Part shown: one piece after another, positions 49,801 to 60,339 of the stretch | Position numbering within the stretch: the first letter of the stretch is position 1 | Layout of the letters: each line of letters starts with the position of its first letter | Position numbers and translations under genes: made by a program | NCBI RefSeq assembly: GCF_028554725.1 | Contig: NC_071669.1 | Coordinates: 56,453,001-56,517,000, forward strand | DNA length: 64,000 nucleotides | Origin: Zeugodacus cucurbitae | Taxonomy: Eukaryota > Arthropoda > Insecta > Diptera > Tephritidae | Reading direction: 5' to 3' | Notes under the pieces: model-generated | Databases searched by the model: none | The model's input: only the letters and a program-made list of their open reading frames with translations | Told to the model about the DNA's origin: nothing

Positions 49801-50627
49801 GCCAGCGTCTATCGTCTATACATTAAGAATTCGTCTTAAATAAAATATGTTTTCATGTATCTTTACAGTCATTTACACGTCAATTTCAAAATGAGCCACA
49901 AGTGGATTTAGAAAACGATATCATATTTGATGATGATGACGAGAACGGCGGTTTCACTGATGCCGAGCTTATGGGTGATCTGCTCGATTGGGATCGTAAG
50001 TATTTTTATTATTTTGTTTTAATATATTAAGGGAAGTAAACTTATAAATTAACTATTTTTTAGCTCAACCTGGTCGCCTGTCAAATCACTGCAGTCCCGA
50101 TCGCATGGAAGATAATCGCAGCTGGCCGAGCGCCGGTGGCAATAACTTCAACTCGGCACAGCAACAAGATGTTGAAGAGGTAATTTCACCATAGTTTTTT
50201 ATTTGTTTTTGTATAAACTAATTGTTTATTAATGTCTTTCAAGGTGGGCTCCATTAATCAGCAACCGCTTGCCGTGGGCTATATGGTTTCTACCGCGCCA
50301 ACTGGACGTATGCCTTCCTGGTTTTGGGCAGCCTGCCCACATTTGGAAGATGTCTGTCCGGTGTTTTTGAAAACGGCATTACACCTGCACGTGCCAAACA
50401 TACAGACCGCTGATGATATACTCAACTCGACAAATGCGCATTCGTCAGCCATAGATCATCCGCTGGACTCTTCACTCACTGCCGATGTATTGCGTTTCGT
50501 GTTGGAAGGTTACAATGCGCTGTCATGGTTGGCATTGGACTCGAACACACACGATCGTCTCTCGTGTTTGCCAATTAATGTGCAAATGCTTATGGATCTG
50601 TACTATCTGTCAGCAGCGATTATGTAA
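24634..50627 (+). CDS. skd: Mediator complex subunit 13 (MED13), skuld orthologue
   Basis: Coding exons: 24634-24702, 27218-27527, 39049-39142, 39199-39282, 39585-40051, 40134-41022, optional 41790-42452, 43877-44060, 44159-44823, 45098-49796, 49869-49995, 50064-50179, 50244-50627. All junctions are GT/AG and in phase, giving 2695 residues, or 2916 with the optional exon (fly Skd is about 2600). Seen: the MED13 N-terminal domain (HTNFFALTDLCGIKWRKF, ELWIFWYGEEPDL); a disordered middle with poly-Q, poly-S and poly-G; the conserved MFPTPPSHEQ and EDWSYVYRPPKRAKFVGSS blocks; a CTCGFSAVVNRRLAF block; and the PIWI-like C-terminal domain (VIVGHDKDWVSVAPLAIHYW, YARDIVYLVVCPE, then HHWRLVIGRIGRIG) ending in the conserved LSWLALD and LPINVQMLMDLYYL. 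Family knowledge: MED13 links the CDK8-CycC-MED12 kinase module to core Mediator in the nucleus and represses or tunes Pol II transcription. Introns 1 (2.5 kb) and 2 (11.5 kb) are large, as in developmental regulators. The ATG precedes the conserved N-terminus directly. Confidence 0.95.
24935..25101 (+). mobile_element. pogo-type MITE (family copy 2), MED13 intron 1
   Basis: It begins with tatacagttgaaatt and ends with agtttaactgtat, about 167 bp. The interior matches the family: cctaactcgaat, attagagag, taatttgtatgtaatttgac, gccaattcaagagttcg. The inverted repeats are partly decayed. Confidence 0.75.
25851..25875. repeat. (TG)n microsatellite, about 12 units
   Basis: An uninterrupted TG run within MED13 intron 1, preceded by tatg/tacg variants. 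Confidence 0.9.
26372..27056. repeat. SINE-like dispersed repeat fragments, MED13 intron 1
   Basis: Two fragments of the family also seen at 3400-3660. The first (about 26380-26525) has ttgttgttgttagtagcgg, ggtcgtataaaaatccg and gatccgactgtcgtagaa. The second (about 26770-27050) has cagcccttgaccgaataa, attcgggtcaactccggtaa and cgtagaaccggctgcagtgg, then a tail ending in ttattacaataacaaca. No coding capacity was seen. Confidence 0.5.
27586..27668. repeat. 30-bp tandem repeat, 2.8 copies
   Basis: The unit ctatgcaaaaattggacgac plus cttacctaac starts at 27586, 27616 and 27646. The first two units are identical and the third is cut off after 'ttggacga'. It lies 58 bp downstream of the MED13 exon 2 donor. 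Confidence 0.95.
27713..27876. repeat. exact 82-bp tandem duplication
   Basis: 27713-27794 and 27795-27876 read identically base for base (starting tgtaattccttcaaatctgc, ending tattagagtattagtg). Perfect identity in an intron implies a very recent duplication or a local assembly artefact. Confidence 0.95.
27877..29759. other. MED13 intron 2, 5' part
   Basis: Non-coding. A region of more balanced base composition at about 28780-29060 (ccttgcggctacaccaac, catctgccgcccgctcgc) stands out from the AT-rich intron. It could be an enhancer or alternative promoter, but no specific motif supports this. The remainder is poly-T and TATG-type simple sequence. Confidence 0.3.
29762..30016. repeat. candidate hAT-like short element
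   Basis: The left edge attagggctcttcgaataac and the reverse complement of the right edge (attagatctcttggtattcg) are similar. The interior is full of ttcgaatagtcg / cgattagtcgaa near-palindromes. The ends and target duplication are not clear enough to assign a superfamily. Confidence 0.35.
30089..30261 (-). mobile_element. pogo-type MITE (family copy 3, inverted), MED13 intron 2
   Basis: The ends are atacagttgtacttcc and gaagtagaactgtat. The interior is the reverse complement of the other copies: ggcaatagaagtcaaatttt, caaattaccttccataac, ctctctctaactcgaa. About 173 bp. Confidence 0.8.
30335..30926. mobile_element. 592-bp pogo/Tc1-mariner-type element with 23-bp inverted repeats
   Basis: The left end CAGTATACTCTCGAAAAG (30335 onward, continuing TAAAT) is mirrored exactly by the right end, which reads ATTTACTTTTCGAGAGTA and then TACTG to 30926. 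Both ends are flanked by TA (30333-30334, 30927-30928), the target duplication of this superfamily. An internal near-copy of the end sequence (aaaagtaaattttttaat) lies near 30417-30475. A 60-codon ORF at 30579-30761 (IHWFKNENDANQVSDFLNC, then KMVRKYIAKEKKNI) might be the relic of a transposase C-terminus; this is inferred. Confidence 0.85.
31408..31640. repeat. A-rich low-complexity tract
   Basis: About 230 bp composed almost only of A runs broken by T (aaaaattaaaaaaa, aaataaaaaa). No unit repeats exactly. Confidence 0.85.
31641..34222. other. MED13 intron 2, middle part
   Basis: Non-coding by my reading. The ORFs at 33270-33557 and 33600-34052 lack family motifs, and parts derive from (TATG)n and (TTG)n repeats. 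Simple repeats include (AC)n at about 32012-32027 and 32488-32502. No transposon ends were recognised. Confidence 0.35.
34223..34530. repeat. A-rich (AATAAT/AAAAT) low-complexity tract, left of a MITE
   Basis: About 300 bp of A runs with regular single T interruptions on the plus strand, ending directly at the mariner-type MITE at 34533. Confidence 0.9.
34533..34743. mobile_element. 211-bp mariner-type MITE inside the A-rich island
   Basis: Left end AGGTCTACAACTTTGCTTCC, continuing GCCGTTTT (34533-34560). The reverse complement of the right end (34716-34743) is AGGTCAACAACTTTGCTTCC, continuing GCCGTTTT: 27 of 28 positions match. The interior, about 155 bp, has no transposase. The AGGT-type ends and flanking TAATT/ATAATT suggest mariner class; the subfamily is not established. 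Confidence 0.8.
34744..35010. repeat. A-rich (AATAATAAAAAA) low-complexity tract, right of the MITE
   Basis: About 260 bp with an irregular period of roughly 12-20 bp (aataataaaaaaaataaaa). The long minus-strand ORF here is only Phe/Leu/Tyr from this repeat and is not a gene. Confidence 0.9.
35561..35579. repeat. (CT)n microsatellite
   Basis: A CT run of about nine units in MED13 intron 2. Confidence 0.9.
36700..37440 (-). pseudogene. decayed Tc3-like (Tc1/mariner) transposase, MED13 intron 2
   Basis: On the minus strand, with many frameshifts and stops, recognisable Tc3-type pieces appear in the correct order. VIFTDEKPYN (catalytic first Asp and its context) is followed by DPMVFN and YFHDLRKEKCV, then a WCGM-like block. 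Next is an APIHNGR block where the second catalytic Asp has been lost (Ala at that codon), then LNVIENVWSW containing the final Glu. It cannot be functional. A 34-bp tandem duplication (37124-37157 repeated at 37158-37187) interrupts it. The terminal repeats were not found. Confidence 0.7.
37441..39048. other. MED13 intron 2, 3' part
   Basis: Non-coding AT-rich sequence up to the exon 3 acceptor at 39048. It contains an (AG)n run at 38350-38368 and TATG-type repeats near 38520-38550. Nothing else is recognised. Confidence 0.4.
41790..42452 (+). CDS. skd: optional (cassette) coding exon of MED13
   Basis: An open frame of 663 nt (221 codons) with an acceptor (aattttcag) and a weak donor (AG|gtttgtg). 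The preceding exon ends AA, this exon begins with A and ends AG, and the next begins with A, so including or skipping it preserves frame. It encodes poly-Ser, a poly-Gln run (SHQQQQQQQQSQQ), Thr-rich stretches and a more ordinary segment (CIPFHRRQQYDFNSDNN, SILRCRSESVGG). The upstream intron is 767 bp and the downstream one 1424 bp. A CA repeat follows the donor by 34 bp. Whether it is used must be shown by transcripts. It falls in the disordered linker of MED13, between the N-terminal domain and the conserved middle. Confidence 0.7.
42487..42505. repeat. (CA)n microsatellite next to the cassette-exon donor
   Basis: A CA run embedded in a CT/CA-rich stretch (42460-42550) immediately downstream of the optional exon. 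Confidence 0.9.
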
Positions 50628-52926
50628 AAGCTGTAAACTTGAAAAACAAAAACCAAAACCAGTTTGTATATAAAGTGAAAAAAGTGTCGTCAATTGTGTA
50701 TTGTCAAATATGCACTTAACTAGATAATATATGTAGCGAATGTGTATACTGTGCAGTATTTTTATACGATAAATGTGCGGGATGTCGATAATGCGTATTC
50801 AATGATTGTTGCAATTTTAGTTATTTTAAAATAGTTTAAATTAAAGCAAAAAATAACGCAGTGGAAAGAAATTTGTCGTTGCAATTGTGTGTTTTTCGTG
50901 TCTAGTTTTGTGTATTTCGTATTTATTATAATGTTTGATAGTTTATGCTTTTGTGATAGAAAGTTGAGGTTAAGAACCAAAATCAAATAATTTCATTACA
51001 TACACTTCCATATGCACACACACATGTAACACAAAAATGAATAAAAGCAAATCATATGTAGCAAATGTGCATTGAATATGCAAATAAAAGATTTTCGTTA
51101 CTGATCCGTCGTATATTCGAAACGTTGCAAGCATTTGTGCGCTTCCGTTTGCCAAACTTTCAGACGCCTATTTGCTTTACAATTGTCCAAGCAAGTTTAA
51201 TGCTTAACAAGTTATGCCAAGCAATTTAAAAAGCACACAAATTTGAACGCATGTAGTGTATACTTTTGAAGAAAGTTGCTTTCTCTTCTAGTTCTTGTTT
51301 GAGAATTTGTCCAAATTTGAAGTAAATAACCTAACTTGTCTTTGCAATAATTTTGCTTATGTTTATGCAAATATTCAATTTTCTGACAGCTAGTGATGAC
51401 ACTTAAAAGTGCAAAAATTTTATTGATAATTTTTAATGTGTCAATGTCCAGTGCAAGGCTACACAAAAACATTTTGAGGAATGTCTTTTCATGCGAATAA
51501 AAACGTTTCCATTCAACTACTAATTTTACTGTTTTAATGCAAAAAAAAACAAAAACATGAATTGCCTTATATTTCACACAAAATTTTAGATTAAACAAAA
51601 AGTAATAATGTTAATATTAATATGAAACAAAGTAATAAAATGTAAAAGCAATGACACAACCGTTTTCAATAATGAGATGACTAAGCATTATTGGTATTTA
51701 TATTAACTATAATTATAATTTTAACACTTTTGTAAATAAATATACATAAATATAGCATTGTAAGTTGAACAGCAGGTAGACTTAAACGAAGAAACCAACC
51801 AACCAACCACTAAAATTATATAGAATGATTAATGAACAAAACAAAAACCGATTATGCGCAAATTCATAGAAGCATTTTATTAAAGTTGAGAGGCGGCTGG
51901 CCGCGCGTGGCCACCATTTGAGCGTCTCGCAACAAGGCGTAACAATTGCATAATTTTTAAGTCAACAAAGCTAACACATATAGTTACACGCAATGTTTAA
52001 AATCGAATTAACAACTTATAAGAAACACACACATACATATAAATAAACATAAATATATATATATATATAGAATTAGTAGCGAGGAATATTTTATAAGTCG
52101 ATTTCATTTAAGTGTAGATATAATGAAATTATAATTTTATACATAAATGAAGTTTGCAAGCCTCACATAATGAGAATGCACAGCAATATGTATGTAAATT
52201 TAAATGCTGAACTAAAAACAAAAACATGAAATTTAATATACAATGTATGTATGTAGTTGATAATTAGTATTACAAGAAATTATATAAAATTTAAGCATAT
52301 TTAATTAATGTATGGCAAGTTGTAACTATAATAAAAAATATGCATAGAAATATATTTCTATACATACACATATATACATAGGCGTGCATAAAGAGAATAG
52401 CAATTTAATATTTACTAAGTAAATTTCACACTGTCGTACCACGTGTAGTTATTGCCGGTTCAGTTATCAAGCATCTTTATATATACATACATATGTACGT
52501 ATGAGCGTTTATGTATGTTAAAAAACATTGGTAGCATAGTTTATATATAATTTTAGTGGAAAAGTTTAAACTAATTATGTGTGAATGTGTGTGTGTGTGT
52601 AAATTATATAAATAAGTAGAGTATGAGTTATAGTAAAAAAAATGCAAAACTAATAAACAATTAATTTGTAAAAAAGCAAAAAAACCACACAAATAAAATT
52701 TCAAACTAAAATATTACAATAACAATTGGTTAACACACTTATTTATTCAGTTATTTGTATATATATAAATTATTGCTATAAGACAACATTATGTATTATG
52801 CTTATGCACAAAACTTCTTTAAATGCACGCAATGATCTACATAAAGAATTTTTATTCATATTTTTGATTGAGCAAAAAAAACAAAAAGTGGTTGAATATT
52901 TTTCAGCAATTGTTATTGCACAGCGT
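50628..52926 (+). other. probable 3' UTR and flank of MED13
   Basis: AT-rich non-coding sequence after the MED13 stop. Candidate AATAAA signals include 51040-51045 and others near 51073 and 51735. Simple repeats: TATG type at 52240-52255 and (GT)n at about 52587-52600. The exact 3' end is unknown. Confidence 0.45.
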
Positions 52927-53590
52927 TAAATTTTATACATTTTTTTTAATATTATTTTTTATATTTTTGTTTATATATATTTTTTGTTAATTTTTATTTT
53001 AATTATTTTTATTCAATTTTTTTTATTAATATATTTTTTTTATTAATACATTTTTTAATTTTTTTATTAATAATTTTTATTTTTTTATTAATAATTTTTT
53101 TATACTATTTTTTTATTAATAATAATTTTAATTTTTTATTAATTTTTAATGTTTTATTAATTTTTTATAAATTTTTATTTTTTTTTAGTAATTTTTTTTT
53201 TAATTTTTTTATAAACTTTTAATTTTTTTTATTAATAATTATTTTTTATTATTAATTATTTTTTTTTAATTTTTTATTAGTTTTTATTTTTTTATTAATC
53301 ATTTTTTTATTTTTTTTTGTAATGTTTTTTATTAATTTTTTATTTCTTTTATTAATAATTATTTTAATTTTCTTATTAATTTTTATTTCTTTTTTTATTT
53401 TCTTTTATTTATTTTTTTTTATTCATTTTTTTATTAATTTTTTTATTAATTTTTATTTTTCATTTTATTCTTTCTTATTTTCCACTTTTTATTAATTTTC
53501 TTATTATTTTTTATTTATTATTTTTCTTATTAATTTTTATTTTCTTTCTTTATTTTATTCTTTCTTATATTCCACTTTTACCAAAATAAA
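52927..53590. repeat. T-rich (TTTTTATTAAT) low-complexity tract
   Basis: About 660 bp that is almost entirely T with regular TATTAA interruptions (attaattttttattaat). It is the strand-opposite composition of the A-rich tracts in MED13 intron 2. No genes or ends were seen. Confidence 0.9.
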
Positions 53591-56500
53591 AAAACACTTC
53601 TCTTCAATCCTGCCACATCCAACTGCTCACACTTGATTCACCACACTTTCCCTCTTCTGATATTTGTAAATATGCATGTGGTATTTGTAAACGAACAAAC
53701 AACAAGCAAAAGTACTTGTAATTCTTAAGGCTATTTCGCAGCTTTGCTGTATTTCATTTAAAAAATGCAACTCTTCGATCTTTTTTTTTTTACATTAGAG
53801 TATATGTAAAACTGTGTGGTGTGAATTATGAAAATGTACAAAGTGTAGTTTAAATAAATAAAGTTTATAAACAATTACTAGCATTATTGTTGTTGTAACG
53901 GTCCAGCAATATATCGTAATATTATATATTTATATATTTTGTAAATGTCAGCCAATAAGCTAACGCAGAAAAACATAAAATCTATTCTAAATCATGAAAA
54001 CTAGCAAGCAATTCAACTAATGCTGTTAGTACTATATACAACAACAACTACAATTAAAATATACTAAATATGTAATGAAATTATTTAAAATTTACAATAG
54101 AATTGCAAATGCACGCAACCGTTTGTTTGCAGTCTACGGCAATAAATCGGTTAATTAATTTACACATAAGTCAATATTATTTTACAACAATTATTATTAA
54201 AATAACAAACAGCTTATGCAACATGCATGCATATACATACATACATATAAACAAGTATCATTTAAAGACGTATTGCTTAACTTTATATACATACATACAT
54301 ACACATACTATATTTCTGCATAAGAATTTTTATATTTTGTATTTAGCTACTAAACTTACAACTTAAAATGCGCATATGTTTTGTAATATTATTTGCATAT
54401 CATAAATTCGGGTCCAAAAAACAACTCTTTTAGTTAATTTAATTTAGTTTAGTTTCTTATTTTAAATTATACAATTACTTAAGTTTGTTATAAAAAAGAT
54501 TATGAAAATAGCTATGGATTGTAAACGTTTTGTTTTGTATGTGAATTACTTGTATTTTAAACATGGACAAATTTATAAAACAAAAAATACAGCATATATA
54601 TTTTAAACACACATAAATTTGTGCATGATTTTTATTGGTTTCATTTTTAATAAAAAAAAATGAATAAATAATGTTAGTTAGTGGAGTGTATTGATACGTT
54701 TATGTATGAGATTTAGCAAAATTAAAACAAAAACACGAGAATATGTTATGAAAGTATTAAACTTATAGACTTCGTTTCCTGCAGCAAGAAATTTAATATA
54801 ATTTAAATTAAATTCTTTATTAAATTTAAACAGAAACAAAATTCGAAGTTGAATTTGTGTTTTAAATAAATTTTAATTGTTTTTTTTTTTTAAGGAAATT
54901 AGCATTGTGTTTGTTGTGGTTATTTGAGGTTAGATTAATTTTTTTATTTTTTTTTAATTTCTCGCATACATAATATTTTGTTGATAATAATTTTATTTAA
55001 ATAAAATATTAATAACAATCAAAAGAAAATACAGCTGTTTTTCAGTAAAATTGTGTTTAATACAAAATATATGATTTGAAATTACAAAATTATTTATTTG
55101 CTTTTAAATAAAAATACAGTTGAACTTCCCTAACTCGAATCACCATAATACACAAACGAAACGTCAAGTTAGAGAGACGTTCAAGTTGCGGAAGGTAATT
55201 TGTATGAAATTTTAATCTATTGTCAATTCAAGAGTTAGAGTTAAGGAGAACTTCGAGTTATAGACGTTCGAGTTATAGAAGTTCAGCCGTAATTTTATTC
55301 TTTTAAATTTGAAAATTTTATTTAATATTTTGTTTAAATTTATTATTTTCCTTATATTTAATTTAAAACAATATTTTTAATTCTTAAAATATTTTTCAAT
55401 AAAAACCACTTTTTTGACTTTCGAAGATTTCTTGGTGAATACGAATAAATTTATATTGAAATTAAATATTTGAAAGACTTTTGAAAAAAAAATATTTTTA
55501 AATGTCGCGCTTTTCGAAATCCATAGTAGTTTCTGTAGCTTGTAGCGTCAAAATCTCAATGATATTTTTTTCATTTTATGACTGGTTTGGAATTTTATAT
55601 GTGTTTAACAAATGGTTTCAATTTCACGATGGCATATGCAAACGATTTATATAAGGTTAATTGTGATGATATTTGTTGGACCAAGGCTTCATGATTAAAT
55701 TTTGCTTCCAAAGTTCAATATATAAATGTATGTATGTATGATGGAAAACGATGCGTTTTATAATGCATATTTATATATATATATATACATATGTACATAT
55801 TATATTAGGTTAGGTTAAATTGCAGGACTTTCTAATAGTAGTAAAATTTGCATAGGGACTCTAACTGTAAATACAAATGTACATATATACATATGTATAT
55901 ACAAATTATTGATAAGTTAAATTTAAGTATATACATACATACATACATAAAAGAGTGCATGTAGCAGAAATTGCTTTTTTACGATGCAGTGTGACGACAT
56001 AGCATGCATAGAACATAACTATGGTTACATACATATGAATATACAAATTAACAAAAAATTAAATAAATACATTTTTAACACACTACTATGTACTAAAATA
56101 TTTTATTATTTAATGTGCAGAAATTTTGTTAAATTTTTATTCAGCTGTAAAGAAATTTAATAATACTTTACATACATGTACATAAATACATTTTAAACAT
56201 TTGTATTAACAAATATCACTGTTTTAAAACACTTTTGTACATACGTTTGTTTGAGGAATTGTAAATATAGTGCTATATATGTACAGATGTGTTTGTTTGA
56301 GATAGCGAAAGGTTTATATGTGTATATCTACATACATACATGATACTGTTAAATAGCAATTATGTAGCTATGTACTATTTTCAGTTGAAATGTTTTGTAA
56401 ATATGCTAATTTGTAATTATTGAATCTTAAAAGTTAAGTTTATTCAATGCACATGCAACGACACAAAATGTATGTAATACAAATATTCACAGTTATGTGC

Positions 56501-57722
56501 AACTCAGAACAAAAAAAAATATATAACTACGATCATACTTATACACATCTTCATATACATATATAAATATTACAAATATTTACAAGTAAAACTAGTAGGC
56601 CAAATTATTTTTAAAGTCCCTGTGTAAAAACTGAATTATTTCACATAATTGCCGCTTTCTATAAAATACAGATGTAAGTGCATGTCATGAATAACAAATG
56701 CATAGAATTACATACAGACATACATACGTACGTACATACATAGATCGAGTAGGCATATGCAAGAAATCTCGTTAACCCGGCAAATGCATCGAAGAGCAAT
56801 TGCATTATTTATATATATACATACATTCATACATATATACAAGCATATAATAATATTTAGCGAAAAATTGGTATGAACTAAATGAATAAACACAATTATA
56901 TACACATACTTACATACATACATACATAAAAGCAATGATATGCTTTGTGGTGTTGTATTAACAAAACATACCATAATATTAAATATAAGTTATAGTTTAA
57001 TTACAATTAAGTGCAGTTTAAATGAATATACATTATGATTATAACTATATGATAAGTTAGCGTTTAAGTTAGGCATTTTTGAAAGCAAATACAATTTTTC
57101 AATATAAAATATGTATGATTGTTGTTTTTTCTATTTATGTTACGGCAATTTAAATTGTTTTACAGGTGATGTAGTAATTTTTCATTGATTGTTGCACAAT
57201 TTTGTGGAAAAAATTGCAAAAAGTTTAGTGTTAAACATTAAGGGAAAAAATTATAAAGTTAGCTAAGTTCACTATTGTTTTTATACTTCTGCAGCATTTT
57301 GGCAACGATTCAAGTTTTAGTTAGTGTCCATCGTTGTAGGCAACTGCTAAATTGAGTGATATTGCCGATCCTTTATCAATCTTTGGCCAACTATGTAGAC
57401 AAATAGGTGGAAACGCAACATTGTAGTGTTCAAATAAGGTTTTGGAACACGTCTACATTGATGTAAAAATTAATCTTTAAGTGGATAAATCGAATAATCG
57501 GAGATAAATGATTTGAGGGTCCAAATTGGACTACATAGTGAGAACTGGAGGTTCTTCCTGGTCTGATAAGAGGATCAAGCCTATTCCTGTGGTTGCTATC
57601 GGCGCAGATTAAAAAAAACAACATCCAAATTTATGGCCAGTGTCTCACTTTGTGCTTTGTAGGACACTAAGAGCTGCCTAAACGGTGATTAATTAATTAT
57701 TATTAATAATTAATTCAAATTT
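53591..57722. other. MED13-LAS1 intergenic region
   Basis: About 4 kb, AT-rich, with many CATA/TATG microsatellites (54230-54300, 55726-55740, 55932-55948, 56708-56742, 56906-56930) and one MITE (55115-55291). I saw no coding gene or RNA gene. Confidence 0.4.
55115..55291 (+). mobile_element. pogo-type MITE (family copy 4)
   Basis: Left end tacagttgaacttccctaac; right end gttatagaagttcagccgta. The interior carries taatttgtatgaaatttta, gtcaattcaagagttagag and two gttatag/gttcgagttatag units. About 177 bp. Confidence 0.85.
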
Positions 57723-57781
57723 TTTTTAAAGACTTTTCTTTATTTACACATCAAGTATTAGCTAAAATCAGCTATCGTGGT

Positions 57782-57789
57782 TATCGATA
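57782..57789. promoter_or_regulatory. DRE (DREF-binding element) upstream of LAS1
   Basis: A perfect TATCGATA palindrome 160 bp before the LAS1 start codon. DRE is a core element of TATA-less housekeeping and growth-related promoters in flies. This fits a ribosome biogenesis gene. Use at this site is inferred. Confidence 0.6.
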
Positions 57790-57949
57790 GATATAATCGT
57801 GTGCAATACCAATCAACATGGCGCACTACTGTGAATGATCAAATATGCACGTGTAGTAATTGTTTACAATTTAAAAATTGACATTTGAAACATTTCTCGG
57901 TGTCAGCTGCTGCTAGTAGGATATTTTGTAGTGTTTTAAGCAATTTAAA

Positions 57950-59889
57950 ATGAACAACAGTGGGCAGCTGGGTGAAACGATGGAACAAGTGCCCGTGGCC
58001 AAAAGGCGTACCGTAGTTGGTCCATGGAAAGAAGTGTAAGCTAATATTTCTAATATAAAATTTACTAATAATCAGCAATACATTTCCTTGCAGTAAAGAA
58101 TTTCGCAACGTCTACGAATATTTATTTGATGAAAACACCAATGTCGATCAACAAAAACAGGCACTCAGTCAAATTAATGTATGGAGTTTGCGACGTAGCA
58201 CACAATGTCCAGCGGGTGTGCTCGCAACTAAAGCGCTTCTGGAAGTGCAGCATTTAGATAAAGCCGAGGCGCCACAGGCAGTTGCTGAAAGTGTCTTGCA
58301 AACATTGTATGCCAGCGCATTTACACGTTTCTTTAATTTTATGTCATCGACAATGCAAATACATAATATGCGTACAATGTATGACACCGCACGTATGCTG
58401 GGACTGCCTTCGTTTGTAGTGGATTTGCGACACATCTGTGCGCACGGGCAGGTACTACCACCCATTGACATACTGCGTACTTCGGTAAGCTACTGCTTAA
58501 ATTGGTTGCGAAATTACTATTGGGCACCACAATTGGAGTCAATGTGTGATGTGCAAGCGAGTAAAATACGCCACAAGGATAAAACGCTTTTCGAAGAGAA
58601 TATTACAAAATTATTTGTAATTTACGATGCAGCACTGGAATGCTATTGCAAAGGTGGGCATAATATGAAAAGTGGAAAGCGACACATTAGTGGCAAGCGT
58701 TTGGCGCAATTGCGAACATATTATGCTGAACATAATTTGACTGCTTTAAAAGACACACTGGAATTAATTGTAAAAGAATTGATTTCACTGGTGAAACGTG
58801 AAATCGGCATTAAAGATATGTCTGAAATTTTTATTGAAGCTTTATACAAGATGAAATATTTTTTCACTGTTGGAGGTAAATATAAATTTTTTATTACAAC
58901 TTTATTGGTATTAATTGTAATTTATTTTCTAAATCAAGAGTCTCATAGCGCTGGCGAACCACTTGAATTTCTAATTGCTGCAACGCACAGTTTCTTCCGC
59001 ATGTTGGCAGTACATGGCTTCATAGAGGATGTATTTTATAGTTTCATAGCGTTGGCAGAGAATACAAACGCATTGGAACAACGCCGAAATGGTGCCAGTT
59101 TTTGGGCAGTACGTATAGCTGCTGGATTTGTGGCTTTTAGAAAATGTAAACAAATGTATAAAGCAGAATTGGAAGAGGTAAGAGATATTACTTATTAGAT
59201 TTGCCCAAAAATCAATTTGTTTACTATTTTCAGAATCCCAACACCAAAGATTTTGATTTCACCTCATTGAACCTGGAGAATATTTCAAAGAAAATGCGAA
59301 GACATTTAATTTATGCTGGTGTCGATATTAAGTGTACACCAATTTTTGGCGACTCTATGCGTCGTCCTTGGGTGTGGGTGGTGGAACGAAGTTTTGTGGA
59401 TGAAAAACTGCAGCAGATAAATCAATATAATGCACCAATCATTAAGAGGTATATTAATTCAAAATCAGACGCTGCTTAACACACAAAATAATGAATTTAT
59501 TTATATAGCATTCTACCGCTCGTGGAACCTGCCTTAACTACTTCAGAAATTAGAGGCATCTCGCTACTTATAGACGCTTATTTCGGCAAGCGTGTTGGTT
59601 TAAAAAAAGATGCTGCCAAACCGACAGATGCAGACGATACCATACACACAGCAAGTGAATTATTGGCAGCGCTTGAAAAACAGTGCGGCGTTCAGGAGAA
59701 AATGGACTGTGAAGTCACCGCACCAGTTGTAAACGATAAAGACCAGTTTGGCATTTGGACAATGGAGCATAGTAGGTATTTTATATTGTTTTTGTAATAT
59801 CAAGAACAGATTTTTTTTTTAAATATTTTGCAGATGACGAATTATATAATTGGTCTATCTGTCCTTTGGGGCGTTTGCCATGGGAGTAA
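57950..59889 (+). CDS. Las1: LAS1/LAS1L, HEPN endoribonuclease for pre-rRNA ITS2 cleavage
   Basis: Six exons: 57950-58035, 58094-58875, 58939-59177, 59234-59448, 59509-59771, 59834-59889; 1641 nt, 546 residues. The N-terminal HEPN domain (about residues 25-180) includes GPWKEVKEFRNVYEYLF. Its catalytic R-H-x3-H motif is LPSFVVDLRHICAHG, at about residues 141-146, followed by CLNWLRNYYW. The family usually reads RHxxTH; here it is RHICAH, so the two His and the Arg are kept. The middle is helical. The last exons give the conserved LAS1 C-terminus WSICPLGRLPWE. Family knowledge: LAS1 with the Grc3/NOL9 kinase cuts ITS2 in the nucleolus during 60S maturation, and the C-terminal tail docks onto the kinase. 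The 63-bp intron 2 is in frame with no stop. The final donor is CAT A|gtaggt. An AATAAA at 60024-60029 lies about 135 bp after the stop. Confidence 0.9.
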
Positions 59890-60339
59890 TATTTTTTTAG
59901 TTGTTATGTGGACCAATCAATATAACATAATTTGTATTTATATTTAGTCAAATGCTGTGGACACTTTTTCACCTGAAGTTGATTTAGTACATTGTTTTGT
60001 ATGAAAAAAAGGAATTAACTTTAAATAAAATAAAAATAAATTTAAAAAAATGTTTTAAAGCTTTCTTGAAGCCAATTTACTTGTGAGACTCCAAAAATAA
60101 TTTTGGTTGTTGTTGTTAAAGCATGAGTATGCGCAGGTTCGAAACCTACTCCGGACAGATTAATTTTTTTTTGAATCATTTTTTTTTTCTTTTTTTTATT
60201 CAAAAAAATATAAAATTTTAAATACTTCAAAATTAAAATTAAATATTAGAAATAAATATTAAAAAAAAAAATTAACTACAAAATCTCTGACATGCGCATT
60301 TTCGCTCACATACACACAAACAAGCGCAGCTGTCGCTCT
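59890..60339. other. LAS1 3' flank with a tRNA-like B-box word
   Basis: The LAS1 3' UTR ends probably just after AATAAA at 60024-60029. At about 60133-60152 the words gcaggttcgaaacctactcc form a T-arm-like hairpin with a canonical Pol III B box (GGTTCGAAACC), followed by a T-rich stretch. No complete tRNA cloverleaf could be built, so this is at most a tRNA-derived SINE fragment. Confidence 0.35.

Noticed and set aside
60100..60160. tRNA gene
   Set aside because: Only a T-arm-like hairpin with a B box is visible. No A box, D-arm, anticodon arm or acceptor stem pairs up.
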